Shown piece after piece: positions 1-7,828 of a DNA stretch of 64,000 bases. The DNA comes from CAWIJJ01 sp963836425 (lineage in GTDB: Bacteria; Acidobacteriota; Terriglobia; Bryobacterales; Bryobacteraceae): assembly GCA_963836425.1 (NCBI GenBank), contig CAWIJJ010000007.1:372001-436000 (forward strand), read 5' to 3'. The notes under the pieces were generated by a model. The model was not told where the DNA came from. It worked only from the letters and a program-made list of their open reading frames with translations, and did no database searches. Each line of letters begins with the position of its first letter. The first letter of the stretch is position 1. A program made the position numbers and the translations under genes.

Positions 1-47
1 ACGCGAATATCCTGGACGTCGGAGTAGTGAGCGGATAGCCCGCCGGG

Positions 48-2474
48 TCAGTCCTTTCTGAGTGTCTGCGCAGGGTCCAGGCTCAGAATGCGAAGAGCCG
101 GTGCGAGACTGGCTACGGCCGCGACCGCCACCAGGATGCCGGCGGTCGCGGCAAATGTGAGCGGGTCGCCCGGCTTCACCCCCCACAACATGTGCTCCAG
201 CAGGCGGACCACGACCCGCGACAGGATTGCTCCTCCGGCTACCCCGAACAGCGCCAGCGCCATGCCCGGAATGGCTGCGGTGGCGACGGCTTGCCCGGCT
301 GTTGCGCCCAGGGCCATGCGGATGCCGAATTCGCGTGTGCGCTCGGTTACCGACTGCGCGATCAGGCCATACAGCCCGATGGCCGCGAGAATCAGGGCCA
401 ACCCGGCAAGGACGGAGAAGAGTACGGCGTGGTATCGCTCGTCGCCCATGATCTCGGCTTTCAACTCCTGCATGGATTCGAAGCGGGCGATTGGAAGCTG
501 CGGGTCGACAGCGGCTATGGCGGCCTGAATCGGGCCGGTGTAGTTGCCGGGGCGGGACGTGCGCACCACCCACTTCGGTGTGAACCAGACGTGAACCACC
601 TGGAGGAGTCCGTCGGACATTTGCGAGACCGGCAGATACACGGTGGGGTTGATCGAGACCGGCCCGAAGTTGCCGAGGCCGCTGTGTTGCTGGACATCGC
701 CCGCGATTCCGATGATCGTATTGGCCTCGCGTCCGATCAGGATCTGCCTCCCGACAGGGTCCGCGGAGGCGAAATAGCGCTTTGCGAACGAGTCGCTGAT
801 TACCACGACGGGCGGAGTCTCGCGACTGTCGGATTGCTTTGGCGCCCGGCCACGCAGCAGTGGGATGCGCAGGGTTTCGAAATAATCCGGCTTGATGTAC
901 ACGGCCTCCATGCCGTGACCCTGGGTGTCCGCGCCGCCGGTGCGGCGGAAGCCGAGATTAAGCGGCCGCTCGTACGGCAGAGTCAGCGCCACCGAAGCGC
1001 TAGTGATTCCGGGAATGCGGCGGATCCGTTCGAGCGAGCGATCGTAGAGGCGGTTAACGGCGGCCGACGTGTTGTAGCGTGCGTCCTGGAGGGAGGCTTG
1101 AGCGGCCAGGACGTTTCGAGCGTCGAAACCCGGGCTCAGGCTGTTGAGATGCTCCAGGGTGCGCACCAGCAAACCCGCACCTACCAGCAGCACCAGGCTG
1201 AGAGCGACTTCGCAGGCGACCAGCGCCTTGCCGGTCCACCGCCGTCTCCCGCCCGACAGGCCGCGTCCGCCCTCTACCAGTACCGAGCGCAAATCGAGCC
1301 GCGCGGTGGCGAGCGCGGGAGCGAGGCCGAACAAAAGGCTGGTAAGGAGGGTGATGCCCGCCATGGCCGCAAGAACGCGGAGATCGACGGAAATGGCGTG
1401 CCAGGATTCGAAGCGGCTGGCTCCAAGGTCTTTGAGCACGGCGAGCGCCGCGGTGCCGGTGAGCATTCCCAACACCCCGCCGCCGAGTGCCAGCAGCAGG
1501 CTCTCAACCAGCAATTGGCGGACGATCGCAGTCCTGCCGCCTCCCAGTGCCATGCGGGTGGCGATTTCGCGGCTGCGCGCGCTGGACCGGGCCAGCAGTA
1601 AACCGGCGATGTTCACGCAGCCGATCAGGAGAACCAGCAGCACGGCGGCGCCGGCTATCAGGATTTCCTTGCGGATGGAACCGGTCATGCCGCTTTGCAG
1701 GGGCACGATCTGCTCCTCGACGGTCGTCCCTTTGCGGACGTCCGAGACCTCGATGAGGGCGGGGCTGATGGATTTGAGCCGCTGGCCGGCGGACGTCCAG
1801 GTTGCGCCCGGCCTGATGCGGGCGATGACGTTGTAGTTCGATCCTTCGCCTTCGCCGGTCCGGGACGGCCGCAAGGGAGTCCAGACTTCAGCGGGGACGG
1901 ATGAACGGAAGCCGGCGGGCATGATGCCGATGACGGTGTAGGGTTCGCCGCGGAGGTTCATGCTGCCGCCGAGCGCGGCGGGGTCGCCGTTGTAGATGCG
2001 CTGCCAGAACTCGTGGCTGATCACCGCGAGTGCGGGCCCCCCGGCCACGTCTTCGGCGCGTGTGAACTCGCGACCGATTTGCGGCGCGATGCCGAGCACG
2101 CGGAAGAACCCGGCGGAGACGCGCTGCTGGCGGACGTATTCCAGCCTGCCTTGCGAGGCGAAATTGGCGCCGTTGGATCCGCCGGTGGCGGCCACGTCCA
2201 ATTCCGGAACGCCGTCTCTCACCAGTTCGAACTGACCGCCGGTCTGGGACGTGTTGACGTCGTGTTGTGCGCCTCGACGCCATTCGGTAACCACCATGGC
2301 GAGCCGCTCCGGCTGAGGATAAGGCGCCGGTCGAACCAGCACCGCGTCGAGCACACTGTAGACGGCGGTATTTGCTCCGATGCACAGCCCCAGCGTGGCG
2401 AGAACGGTGATGGTGAAACCGGGAGTTTTGCGAAGCTGGCGGAAGGCGAAGCGGAGATCGTGCAACAGCAGCAT
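48..2474 (-). CDS. ADOP-type ABC permease (MacB/FtsX family)
   Basis: An 808-residue inner-membrane permease. The N-terminus has the LRFAFRQLRKTPGF signature followed by a hydrophobic helix (about 20-45), then a MacB-like periplasmic core (about 50-250), an FtsX block of three helices (about 270-400), a second periplasmic core (about 430-640) and a second FtsX block (about 680-800). This duplicated layout is the 'acidobacterial duplicated orphan permease' type, which usually lacks a dedicated ATPase next door; none is seen here. The family is linked to efflux or mechanotransmission across the envelope, but the substrate is unknown. It lies 41 bp downstream of the degenerate receiver gene on the same strand, so co-transcription is likely. 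The family call is secure; the function is not. Confidence 0.9.
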   Translation of the reverse strand: MLLLHDLRFAFRQLRKTPGFTITVLATLGLCIGANTAVYSVLDAVLVRPAPYPQPERLAMVVTEWRRGAQHDVNTSQTGGQFELVRDGVPELDVAATGGSNGANFASQGRLEYVRQQRVSAGFFRVLGIAPQIGREFTRAEDVAGGPALAVISHEFWQRIYNGDPAALGGSMNLRGEPYTVIGIMPAGFRSSVPAEVWTPLRPSRTGEGEGSNYNVIARIRPGATWTSAGQRLKSISPALIEVSDVRKGTTVEEQIVPLQSGMTGSIRKEILIAGAAVLLVLLIGCVNIAGLLLARSSARSREIATRMALGGGRTAIVRQLLVESLLLALGGGVLGMLTGTAALAVLKDLGASRFESWHAISVDLRVLAAMAGITLLTSLLFGLAPALATARLDLRSVLVEGGRGLSGGRRRWTGKALVACEVALSLVLLVGAGLLVRTLEHLNSLSPGFDARNVLAAQASLQDARYNTSAAVNRLYDRSLERIRRIPGITSASVALTLPYERPLNLGFRRTGGADTQGHGMEAVYIKPDYFETLRIPLLRGRAPKQSDSRETPPVVVISDSFAKRYFASADPVGRQILIGREANTIIGIAGDVQQHSGLGNFGPVSINPTVYLPVSQMSDGLLQVVHVWFTPKWVVRTSRPGNYTGPIQAAIAAVDPQLPIARFESMQELKAEIMGDERYHAVLFSVLAGLALILAAIGLYGLIAQSVTERTREFGIRMALGATAGQAVATAAIPGMALALFGVAGGAILSRVVVRLLEHMLWGVKPGDPLTFAATAGILVAVAAVASLAPALRILSLDPAQTLRKD

Positions 2475-2515
2475 GCCGGTGAGACGTGCCGGGCGGGCAA
2501 AGGTTGGGCGCCTGT

Positions 2516-2959
2516 TCAGCTCAGAAAGCTGAATGCCGCCGCCCAGCGGGTCCGCGCGCGGCCGTCCAGCACCTGCCGGACCCGGTCTGCCAGAGACGCC
2601 ATGGTGAAGGGCCGGACCAGAAAGGCGAGTCCCTTTTGCACAGCCACGCGGTGGGCGAGACCCTCGTATTCGCGATCCGACAGGAACAGGACCTTGAGGG
2701 CCGGATCGCGCTGCAACAACATTTCGGAAAGCTCGTGGCCGTTGATTTGAGGCATCAACGCTTCGGTGAGAAGGAGGTCTACGCCTTCGGTGTACTCTTC
2801 AAAAATTCTGAGGGCATCCGCCCCGCCGCGGGCCTCGAGCACGTTGTACCCCAGCCGGGTCAGCATGAAGGCGCCGAGTGTGCGCGCCTCGGGTTGGGGT
2901 TCGACGAGCAAAACTGTCTCGGTCCCCCCTGGTAAAGATTTGCTGCTCGGACGAGTCAT
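2516..2959 (-). CDS. Degenerate response-regulator receiver protein
   Basis: 147 residues forming a stand-alone receiver (CheY-like) fold: strand VLLVEP at about 16-21, phosphoacceptor region LLLTEALMP at about 62-70, and C-terminal FLVRPFT. Key residues are changed. The acidic pair after strand 1 is EP rather than DD/DE, the phosphoacceptor Asp is replaced by Glu (TEALMP instead of TDxxMP), and the invariant Lys of the KP motif is Arg. It therefore probably cannot be phosphorylated normally, and Glu may mimic an activated state (inference). No DNA-binding domain follows. It sits just upstream of the ADOP permease on the same strand and is divergent from another degenerate receiver at 3144. 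Confidence 0.8.
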   Translation of the reverse strand: MTRPSSKSLPGGTETVLLVEPQPEARTLGAFMLTRLGYNVLEARGGADALRIFEEYTEGVDLLLTEALMPQINGHELSEMLLQRDPALKVLFLSDREYEGLAHRVAVQKGLAFLVRPFTMASLADRVRQVLDGRARTRWAAAFSFLS

Positions 2960-3143
2960 ACTGCCGAGATTCTACGGCTGCCTGAGGCCGGAGACAAGCA
3001 GGTTCCGTGGGGGCACGTGGAAAAAAACACCGACCCGGCGAACATCTGCAAAGTTCGCGAATGGAAGTATGTATCGTAACGGCAAATCGGTAATAGTACT
3101 TCTACAATAAATACGATCCGAACGTCCTTTTGCGGGGGAAAAA

Positions 3144-3590
3144 ATGGCTGCTGGAGTCAACTCTCTGAGAGTGGATGCCCTCCTGGTGGGAGCATTCGAA
3201 ATGGACCGGACGATGATCTCGGGTGTTTTCCGTAGGGCGGGTTGGCGTTTGGAGCAGGCCAGCGACCGGGTATCGGCTTGGGACCTTTTGAGGCATCATC
3301 CTTTCCACGTGGTGATTGCGGAAGCCGAGGTGCCGGCGTGGGACTGGAAAACCCTTCTACGGGATCTCCACACCCTTCCGCACCCGCCGCAGCTCATCGT
3401 GACCTCCCGGCACGCGGATAATTATCTATGGTCGGAGGTCCTAAACGTTGGAGCCTTCGACGTGCTGCCGCAGCCTCTCGTCCGTGAGGAAACCGAACGG
3501 GTCATCGCGGCAGCCCGCCGTTACTATGACGCGCCCCGACGTCTGCCCGTCCGTGCCGCCAGACCGAACCGCATGGCCGGTCTGGCTTAA
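3144..3590 (+). CDS. Pseudo-receiver domain protein
   Basis: 148 residues with the strand/helix rhythm of a receiver domain. VDALLVGAF is the first strand, VVIAEAEVP the position of the phosphoacceptor loop, LIVTSRHAD the strand-4 region and DVLPQPL the usual KP loop. Again the acceptor Asp is Glu (IAEAEVP) and the Lys is Gln, so it is likely non-phosphorylatable. An unstructured Arg/Pro-rich tail follows (about 128-148). The ATG at 3144 is preceded by a purine-rich stretch (GGGGGAAAAA at 3134-3143). It is transcribed divergently from the receiver at 2516-2959. The role is unknown; it could be a protein-interaction module. Confidence 0.7.
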   Translation: MAAGVNSLRVDALLVGAFEMDRTMISGVFRRAGWRLEQASDRVSAWDLLRHHPFHVVIAEAEVPAWDWKTLLRDLHTLPHPPQLIVTSRHADNYLWSEVLNVGAFDVLPQPLVREETERVIAAARRYYDAPRRLPVRAARPNRMAGLA

Positions 3591-3677
3591 GCCTTTCGAA
3601 ACAACGAACTGATCTCCACCTGGAGCAATTCGCCGCGCCTCGTGTGCGTTCCCCTACGTCGCAACCGTAAACGTAAG

Positions 3678-3723
3678 ACCCTTTATATAGATAAAATCCT
3701 TGACCCCACACTATATATTGGGG
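3678..3723 (+). promoter_or_regulatory. Tandem NrdR boxes upstream of nrdJ
   Basis: Two sites resemble the 16-bp NrdR-box consensus ACACwATATaTwGtGT. The proximal site at 3708-3723 reads ACACTATATATTGGGG (14 of 16). The distal site at 3678-3693 keeps the core CTTTATATAG (9 of 10 core positions). The cores start 30 bp apart, close to the roughly three helical turns typical of paired NrdR boxes. NrdR is the ATP/dATP-sensing repressor of ribonucleotide reductase operons. The position directly before nrdJ fits repression; no promoter hexamers are claimed. Confidence 0.7.
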
Positions 3724-3772
3724 CAAGATGACGGAGGTGTTCCAAAACTGCAGCTGCACCGGGAGGGAAAGC

Positions 3773-6589
3773 ATGGGCCAATTATCAGTCGATCTGAGTG
3801 CGAAAATGGAAGTGTTGAAATCAAAGACCAACATTGTATCCAAGGCCGGGATTTCGTTTCCCCGGTACTTCACGTCCCGGCTTGAACCGGGGAAAACCCC
3901 GTACGACGAAGTCCTGTGGGAAACCCGCACCGCCTCGATCGGCAATGATAAGGGTTCTGTCATCTTCGAACAGCGAGACGTCGAAGTTCCGGTGGACTGG
4001 TCGCAAACTGCGACAAATATAGTAGCCAGCAAATATTTCTACGGCAAACTGGGCTCGCCGGACAGGGAAGCCTCCGTCGCTCAACTGGTGGAACGTGTGG
4101 TCAACACGATTTCCGATTGGGGCCAGAAGGATCGCTACTTCAAAACGGAGCAGGACTGCCAGAATTTCCGCTTCGAACTGGCGCACCTGATGTTGACCCA
4201 GAAGGCCTGTTTTAATTCGCCGGTCTGGTTCAACGTTGGAGTGAAGGAGACGCGCGGTTACGGTTGGATTTTCGACCAGGCTGCCGGCAAGGTGACCAAG
4301 CTTGAGTCGGGGGTTATGCGCCCGCAGTGTTCGGCCTGCTTCATCGTTTCCGTCAAGGACTCGCTCGAGTCCATTCTGGATCTGGCGAAGACAGAGGGGA
4401 TGCTGTTCAAGTGGGGATCCGGGACAGGGACGAACCTCTCCGCGCTACGCGAGGAGGATGCGGCGCTCTCGGGCGGGGGCCGGGCGTCCGGTCCGCTTTC
4501 GTTCATGAAGGGTTTCGATGCTTTCGCCGGCGTTATCAAATCCGGGGGCAAGACGCGGCGCGCCGCCAAGATGGTGATTCTTAACGTGGATCATCCGGAC
4601 GTGGAGAAGTTCATCTGGTGCAAGGCGAAGGAGGAGAAGAAAGCGTACACCCTGGTGGAGGCCGGTTACGACGCCTCCCTGGATGGCGAGGCCTATAGCT
4701 CCATCTTCTTCCAGAACGCCAACAACTCGGTGCGCGCGACCGATGATTTCATGGACGCGGCGGTGCGGGACGGGGAATGGTGGACGAAATCGGTGGGGAC
4801 CGGCCAACCAGTCAAGCGGGCCAAGGCACGCGATATCATGCGGCAGATCGCCGAAGCGACGCACCAGTGCGGCGATCCCGGGATGCAGTTCGACACGACG
4901 GTGAACCGCTGGCACCCGTGTAAGAACACGGCGCGGATCAATGCGTCAAACCCGTGCTCCGAATACATGTTCCTGGACGATTCGGCGTGCAACCTGTCCA
5001 GCCTGAACCTGATGAAGTTCGTCGGTCCGGACGGGCAGTTCGACGTGGAAGCGTTCCGTCATGCCGTGGATACGATGATCCTGGCGCAGGAAATCATTGT
5101 GGATAACGCCAGCTATCCGACGCAGCGGATCGGCGAGAATTCGCATAATTTCCGTCCGCTCGGGCTGGGATTCGCGAATCTGGGCGCCTTGCTGATGTCC
5201 ATGGGCGTGCCCTACGACAGCGAACAGGGGCGCGACTTCGCCGGCGCGGTTACGGCCGTGATGTGCGGCCAGGCGTACCTGACCAGCGCCCGGATTGCGG
5301 AATCGACCGGCCCGTTCGAAGGATATGGAGTGAACGAGCAGCCGTTTCTGGAAGTGATTCGGATGCATCGGGACTCGGTGAGCCGGGTCAACCGCGGCAA
5401 CGTGCCGTCGGCGCTTTTTCAGGGCGCGCAGCAGTGTTGGGACGATGCTTATGCGCTCGGACGGCTTCACGGTTATCGCAATGCCCAGGTGACGGTGATT
5501 GCGCCGACTGGAACCATCGGGTTCATGATGGACTGCGACACGACAGGGATTGAACCGGACCTGGCGCTGATCAAGTACAAAAAGCTGGTTGGCGGCGGTG
5601 TCATCAAAATCGTGAACAACACGGTTCCCGCCGCCCTGGTTAAACTTGGCTACACGCCGGCGCAGGTGGAGCAGATCGTAACCCACATCGATTCCACGGG
5701 CACGATCGAGGGTGCGCCCAACCTCAAGCCGGAGCACCTTCCTGTTTTCGATTGCAGTTTCCGTCCGCAAAACGGCACCCGCTCGATCCATTACATGGGG
5801 CACGTCAAGATGATGTCTGCGGTGCAGCCCTTCATCTCCGGCGCGATCTCGAAAACGATCAATATGCCCGAGGAGTGCACGGTGGAGGACATCATGACGG
5901 CCTACACCGAGAGTTGGAAACTCGGCCTCAAAGCCGTGGCCATCTACCGTGACAATTCGAAAAAAGTGCAACCGCTGAGTTCCGGTTCGGGGAAGGGCGA
6001 AAAGAAGGCGGCTATCCAAATGGCGCCTGCCCCGGTGGAGAAGATTGTTTACCGGCCAGTGCGGCGAAAGCTGCCGGACGAGCGGCGTTCGATCACGCAT
6101 AAGTTTTCGATCGGCGGACATGAGGGATACATCACGGTCGGGATGTACGACGACGGTTTGCCTGGCGAGATTTTTGTCACGATGGCGAAGGAAGGGTCGA
6201 CCATCTCCGGGCTGATGGACTCCTTTGCCACGGCAGTGAGCTTCAACCTTCAGTACGGAGTCCCGCTAAAGTTCCTGGTGGACAAATTTGCCCACGTGCG
6301 CTTCGAGCCTAGTGGATGGACGGGAAATCAGCAGATTCCCTACGCCAAGTCCATCATGGACTATATGTTCCGTTGGCTGGGCGCCAAATTTCTGGGCCCC
6401 GAGTACGCAGTGAGCGAGGCCGGCGAAACCGCTGTCCTGCGGCCCACGGAAACCGATCCGCAGCAGCAGTTGCCATTCGCGCCAGTAGTGGCGGACGCTC
6501 CGCTGTGCGCCGAATGCGGCTCCATCATGACCCGCAACGGCAGTTGCTATAAGTGTGGTAACTGCGGCGGAACCAGCGGCTGCAGCTGA
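3773..6589 (+). CDS. nrdJ: Adenosylcobalamin-dependent (class II) ribonucleotide reductase
   Basis: 938 residues, the long form of class II RNR, which reduces ribonucleotides to deoxyribonucleotides using coenzyme B12 and so works with or without oxygen. Visible motifs: RPQCSACF (redox Cys of the active site), GSGTGTNLS, the NPCSEYMFLDDSACNLSSLN loop, the APTGTIGFMMDCDTTG segment, and a C-terminal Cys-rich zinc-ribbon-like tail (CAECG...CYKCGNCGG) that shuttles reducing equivalents. An upstream in-frame ATG at 3728 lies only 5 bp after the second NrdR box, leaving no room for a transcribed leader. The ATG at 3773 has GGGAGGGAAAGC in front and is preferred. It is followed by a strong terminator and is apparently monocistronic. 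Confidence 0.96.
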   Translation: MGQLSVDLSAKMEVLKSKTNIVSKAGISFPRYFTSRLEPGKTPYDEVLWETRTASIGNDKGSVIFEQRDVEVPVDWSQTATNIVASKYFYGKLGSPDREASVAQLVERVVNTISDWGQKDRYFKTEQDCQNFRFELAHLMLTQKACFNSPVWFNVGVKETRGYGWIFDQAAGKVTKLESGVMRPQCSACFIVSVKDSLESILDLAKTEGMLFKWGSGTGTNLSALREEDAALSGGGRASGPLSFMKGFDAFAGVIKSGGKTRRAAKMVILNVDHPDVEKFIWCKAKEEKKAYTLVEAGYDASLDGEAYSSIFFQNANNSVRATDDFMDAAVRDGEWWTKSVGTGQPVKRAKARDIMRQIAEATHQCGDPGMQFDTTVNRWHPCKNTARINASNPCSEYMFLDDSACNLSSLNLMKFVGPDGQFDVEAFRHAVDTMILAQEIIVDNASYPTQRIGENSHNFRPLGLGFANLGALLMSMGVPYDSEQGRDFAGAVTAVMCGQAYLTSARIAESTGPFEGYGVNEQPFLEVIRMHRDSVSRVNRGNVPSALFQGAQQCWDDAYALGRLHGYRNAQVTVIAPTGTIGFMMDCDTTGIEPDLALIKYKKLVGGGVIKIVNNTVPAALVKLGYTPAQVEQIVTHIDSTGTIEGAPNLKPEHLPVFDCSFRPQNGTRSIHYMGHVKMMSAVQPFISGAISKTINMPEECTVEDIMTAYTESWKLGLKAVAIYRDNSKKVQPLSSGSGKGEKKAAIQMAPAPVEKIVYRPVRRKLPDERRSITHKFSIGGHEGYITVGMYDDGLPGEIFVTMAKEGSTISGLMDSFATAVSFNLQYGVPLKFLVDKFAHVRFEPSGWTGNQQIPYAKSIMDYMFRWLGAKFLGPEYAVSEAGETAVLRPTETDPQQQLPFAPVVADAPLCAECGSIMTRNGSCYKCGNCGGTSGCS

Positions 6590-6616
6590 TATTCGCAATC
6601 AGACTCACGGTGCGAG

Positions 6617-6655
6617 AGGCCGCCTGACTGCGCCAACCGCAGCGGCGGCCTTTTT
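6617..6655 (+). terminator. Rho-independent terminator of nrdJ
   Basis: Stem AGGCCGCC (6617-6624) pairs with GGCGGCCT (6644-6651). An inner stem CTGCG/CGCAG is nested inside, and the outer stem runs into TTTTT at 6651-6655. It starts 28 bp after the nrdJ stop. Confidence 0.85.
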
Positions 6656-6723
6656 GCGTGCGGAAACGTGCGGTGTCCGGCGGCGATGCGCGGTTATGAT
6701 AAGCATCAGGCAGGCGCACCATT

Positions 6724-7023
6724 TTGGCCGACGAGACCATTCGAACACGCCAGGAGATGCTGGTTGAACTGGAACGATCGCGCGAGCACTCCGCTCGCCT
6801 TTTGGATGCACTGGCCCGAAAAATAGGGGCACAGCGCGCGGTACGCGGCGCCACGAACCGCATAGAGCGAGCGGCACACTACGTGCAAGTCCATTCGGTG
6901 AAGGATGTGGTCACCGGGTTCGACAGGATCATCCGCAGCCGTCCCGCTTCATCCATTGCCGTCGCTGTGCTGGCGGGCTTCATACTGGGACGCGCGCTGG
7001 GTACCCACCGATCGTCCCGGTGA
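6724..7023 (+). CDS. Small protein with C-terminal membrane anchor
   Basis: 99 residues: a charged, helical N-terminal part (about 1-70, rich in Arg/Glu) and one hydrophobic segment near the C-terminus (SSIAVAVLAGFILGRALG). This resembles ElaB/DUF883-type tail-anchored envelope proteins, although I do not recognise a specific family. The start is a TTG at 6724; an ATG at 6757 is an alternative. It is followed 15 bp later by the holin-like gene and then a DUF3618-like gene, a trio common in envelope-stress clusters. Coding status is supported by this operon setting and by the absence of any competing gene. Confidence 0.65.
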   Translation: MADETIRTRQEMLVELERSREHSARLLDALARKIGAQRAVRGATNRIERAAHYVQVHSVKDVVTGFDRIIRSRPASSIAVAVLAGFILGRALGTHRSSR

Positions 7024-7038
7024 CCGGAAAGGGGACTT

Positions 7039-7434
7039 ATGGACGACATTCAAATCGCCGGCCGTTCGACCGGCGACATAATGCAGGACGTAGCGCGTGA
7101 CTTTGGGGATATCGTGCGTGCCGAAATGCGGCTGGCACGCGCGGAATTGATCGAGACCGCGGGCACTGCGGGAAAAGCGGCGGGAATGCTGGGCGGCGCC
7201 GCGGTTAGCGGACTGCTGGCGGGCATGTGCCTGGCGGCGACCGGCATTGCGCTGCTTGCCCTCTTGATGCCGCTTTGGCTGGCTTCTTTGATTATTGCAG
7301 TACTTTTGCTTATTGCTGCGGGCGCCATGTATGCGATGGGGAGGACCCGGTTCAGCCAGATCAGTCCCAAACCGGAACGGACCATAAAAACGCTGAAGGA
7401 AGACATCGAATGGGCGAAACACCACGCGAAATAG
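7039..7434 (+). CDS. Phage-holin-superfamily (YqjE-like) membrane protein
   Basis: 131 residues. An amphipathic N-terminal region (about 10-45, with RDFGDIVRAEMRLARAEL) is followed by two closely spaced transmembrane helices (about 50-75 and 80-102) and a basic C-terminus (TIKTLKEDIEWAKHHAK). This is the pattern of the putative actinobacterial holin-X / YqjE superfamily, whose chromosomal members sit with DUF883 and DUF3618 proteins and are thought to act at the cytoplasmic membrane. AAAGGGGACTT lies just before the ATG. Its 3' end overlaps the next gene by 25 bp, indicating an operon. Confidence 0.8.
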   Translation: MDDIQIAGRSTGDIMQDVARDFGDIVRAEMRLARAELIETAGTAGKAAGMLGGAAVSGLLAGMCLAATGIALLALLMPLWLASLIIAVLLLIAAGAMYAMGRTRFSQISPKPERTIKTLKEDIEWAKHHAK

Positions 7435-7631
7435 AGCTGGAAATTGAGCAGGCACGCAGCCGGCTAGGGCAAAACCTGAACGAACTGGAATACCGCGTTA
7501 AGCGGGAGTTCGACTGGCGGGTTCAATTCGACCGCAATCCCTGGAAGTTCCTGGGGATTGCTTTCGGTGCGGCGTTCCTGCTGGGCTTCATCGTGGTGCC
7601 TGGCCGAAAACAAGCCAACAATTTGAAATGA
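7410..7631 (+). CDS. DUF3618-like membrane protein
   Basis: 73 residues: an N-terminal charged helix (REIELEIEQARSRLGQNLNE), a linker with a conserved-looking NPWKFLGIAFG segment, and one transmembrane helix (about 46-64). The IExxRxxLxxxLxELexRV pattern is typical of DUF3618 proteins. The ATG at 7410 lies inside the preceding holin-like gene (25-bp overlap), so translation is probably coupled. Function unknown; probably acts with the two upstream membrane proteins. Confidence 0.75.
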   Translation: MGETPREIELEIEQARSRLGQNLNELEYRVKREFDWRVQFDRNPWKFLGIAFGAAFLLGFIVVPGRKQANNLK

Positions 7632-7711
7632 GCCAAGGTTCCGCCCAGGGTTTGTAAAAGTACACTATTTCCCTGCGAATCAATTATTTACTGACCTCCG
7701 GAAAAGCTGCT

Positions 7712-7728
7712 TTAACATTCCCTTAACA
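7712..7728 (+). promoter_or_regulatory. PhoB/PhoP-like direct repeat before TonB receptor gene
   Basis: TTAACA at 7712-7717 and again at 7723-7728 form direct repeats with an exact 11-bp period. This is the geometry bound by PhoB/PhoP (OmpR-family) dimers and close to the TT(A/T)ACA repeats of Firmicutes Pho boxes. It lies about 100 bp upstream of the receptor start. Phosphate control of the receptor is inference. Confidence 0.4.
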
Positions 7729-7828
7729 TAACGTTCGCCGCGATGAAACCTGAGACTTGCTACGCTGAGTTCTTCCGGGTTTGCGGGTCTGCTGTGCCGG
7801 AATAACTCAAAAATCAGGAGTTTGTGAA

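Noticed and set aside
3728..3772. Upstream in-frame ATG for nrdJ at 3728
   Set aside because: It lies 5 bp after the proximal NrdR box, leaving no space for a transcribed leader; the ATG at 3773 has a good ribosome site.
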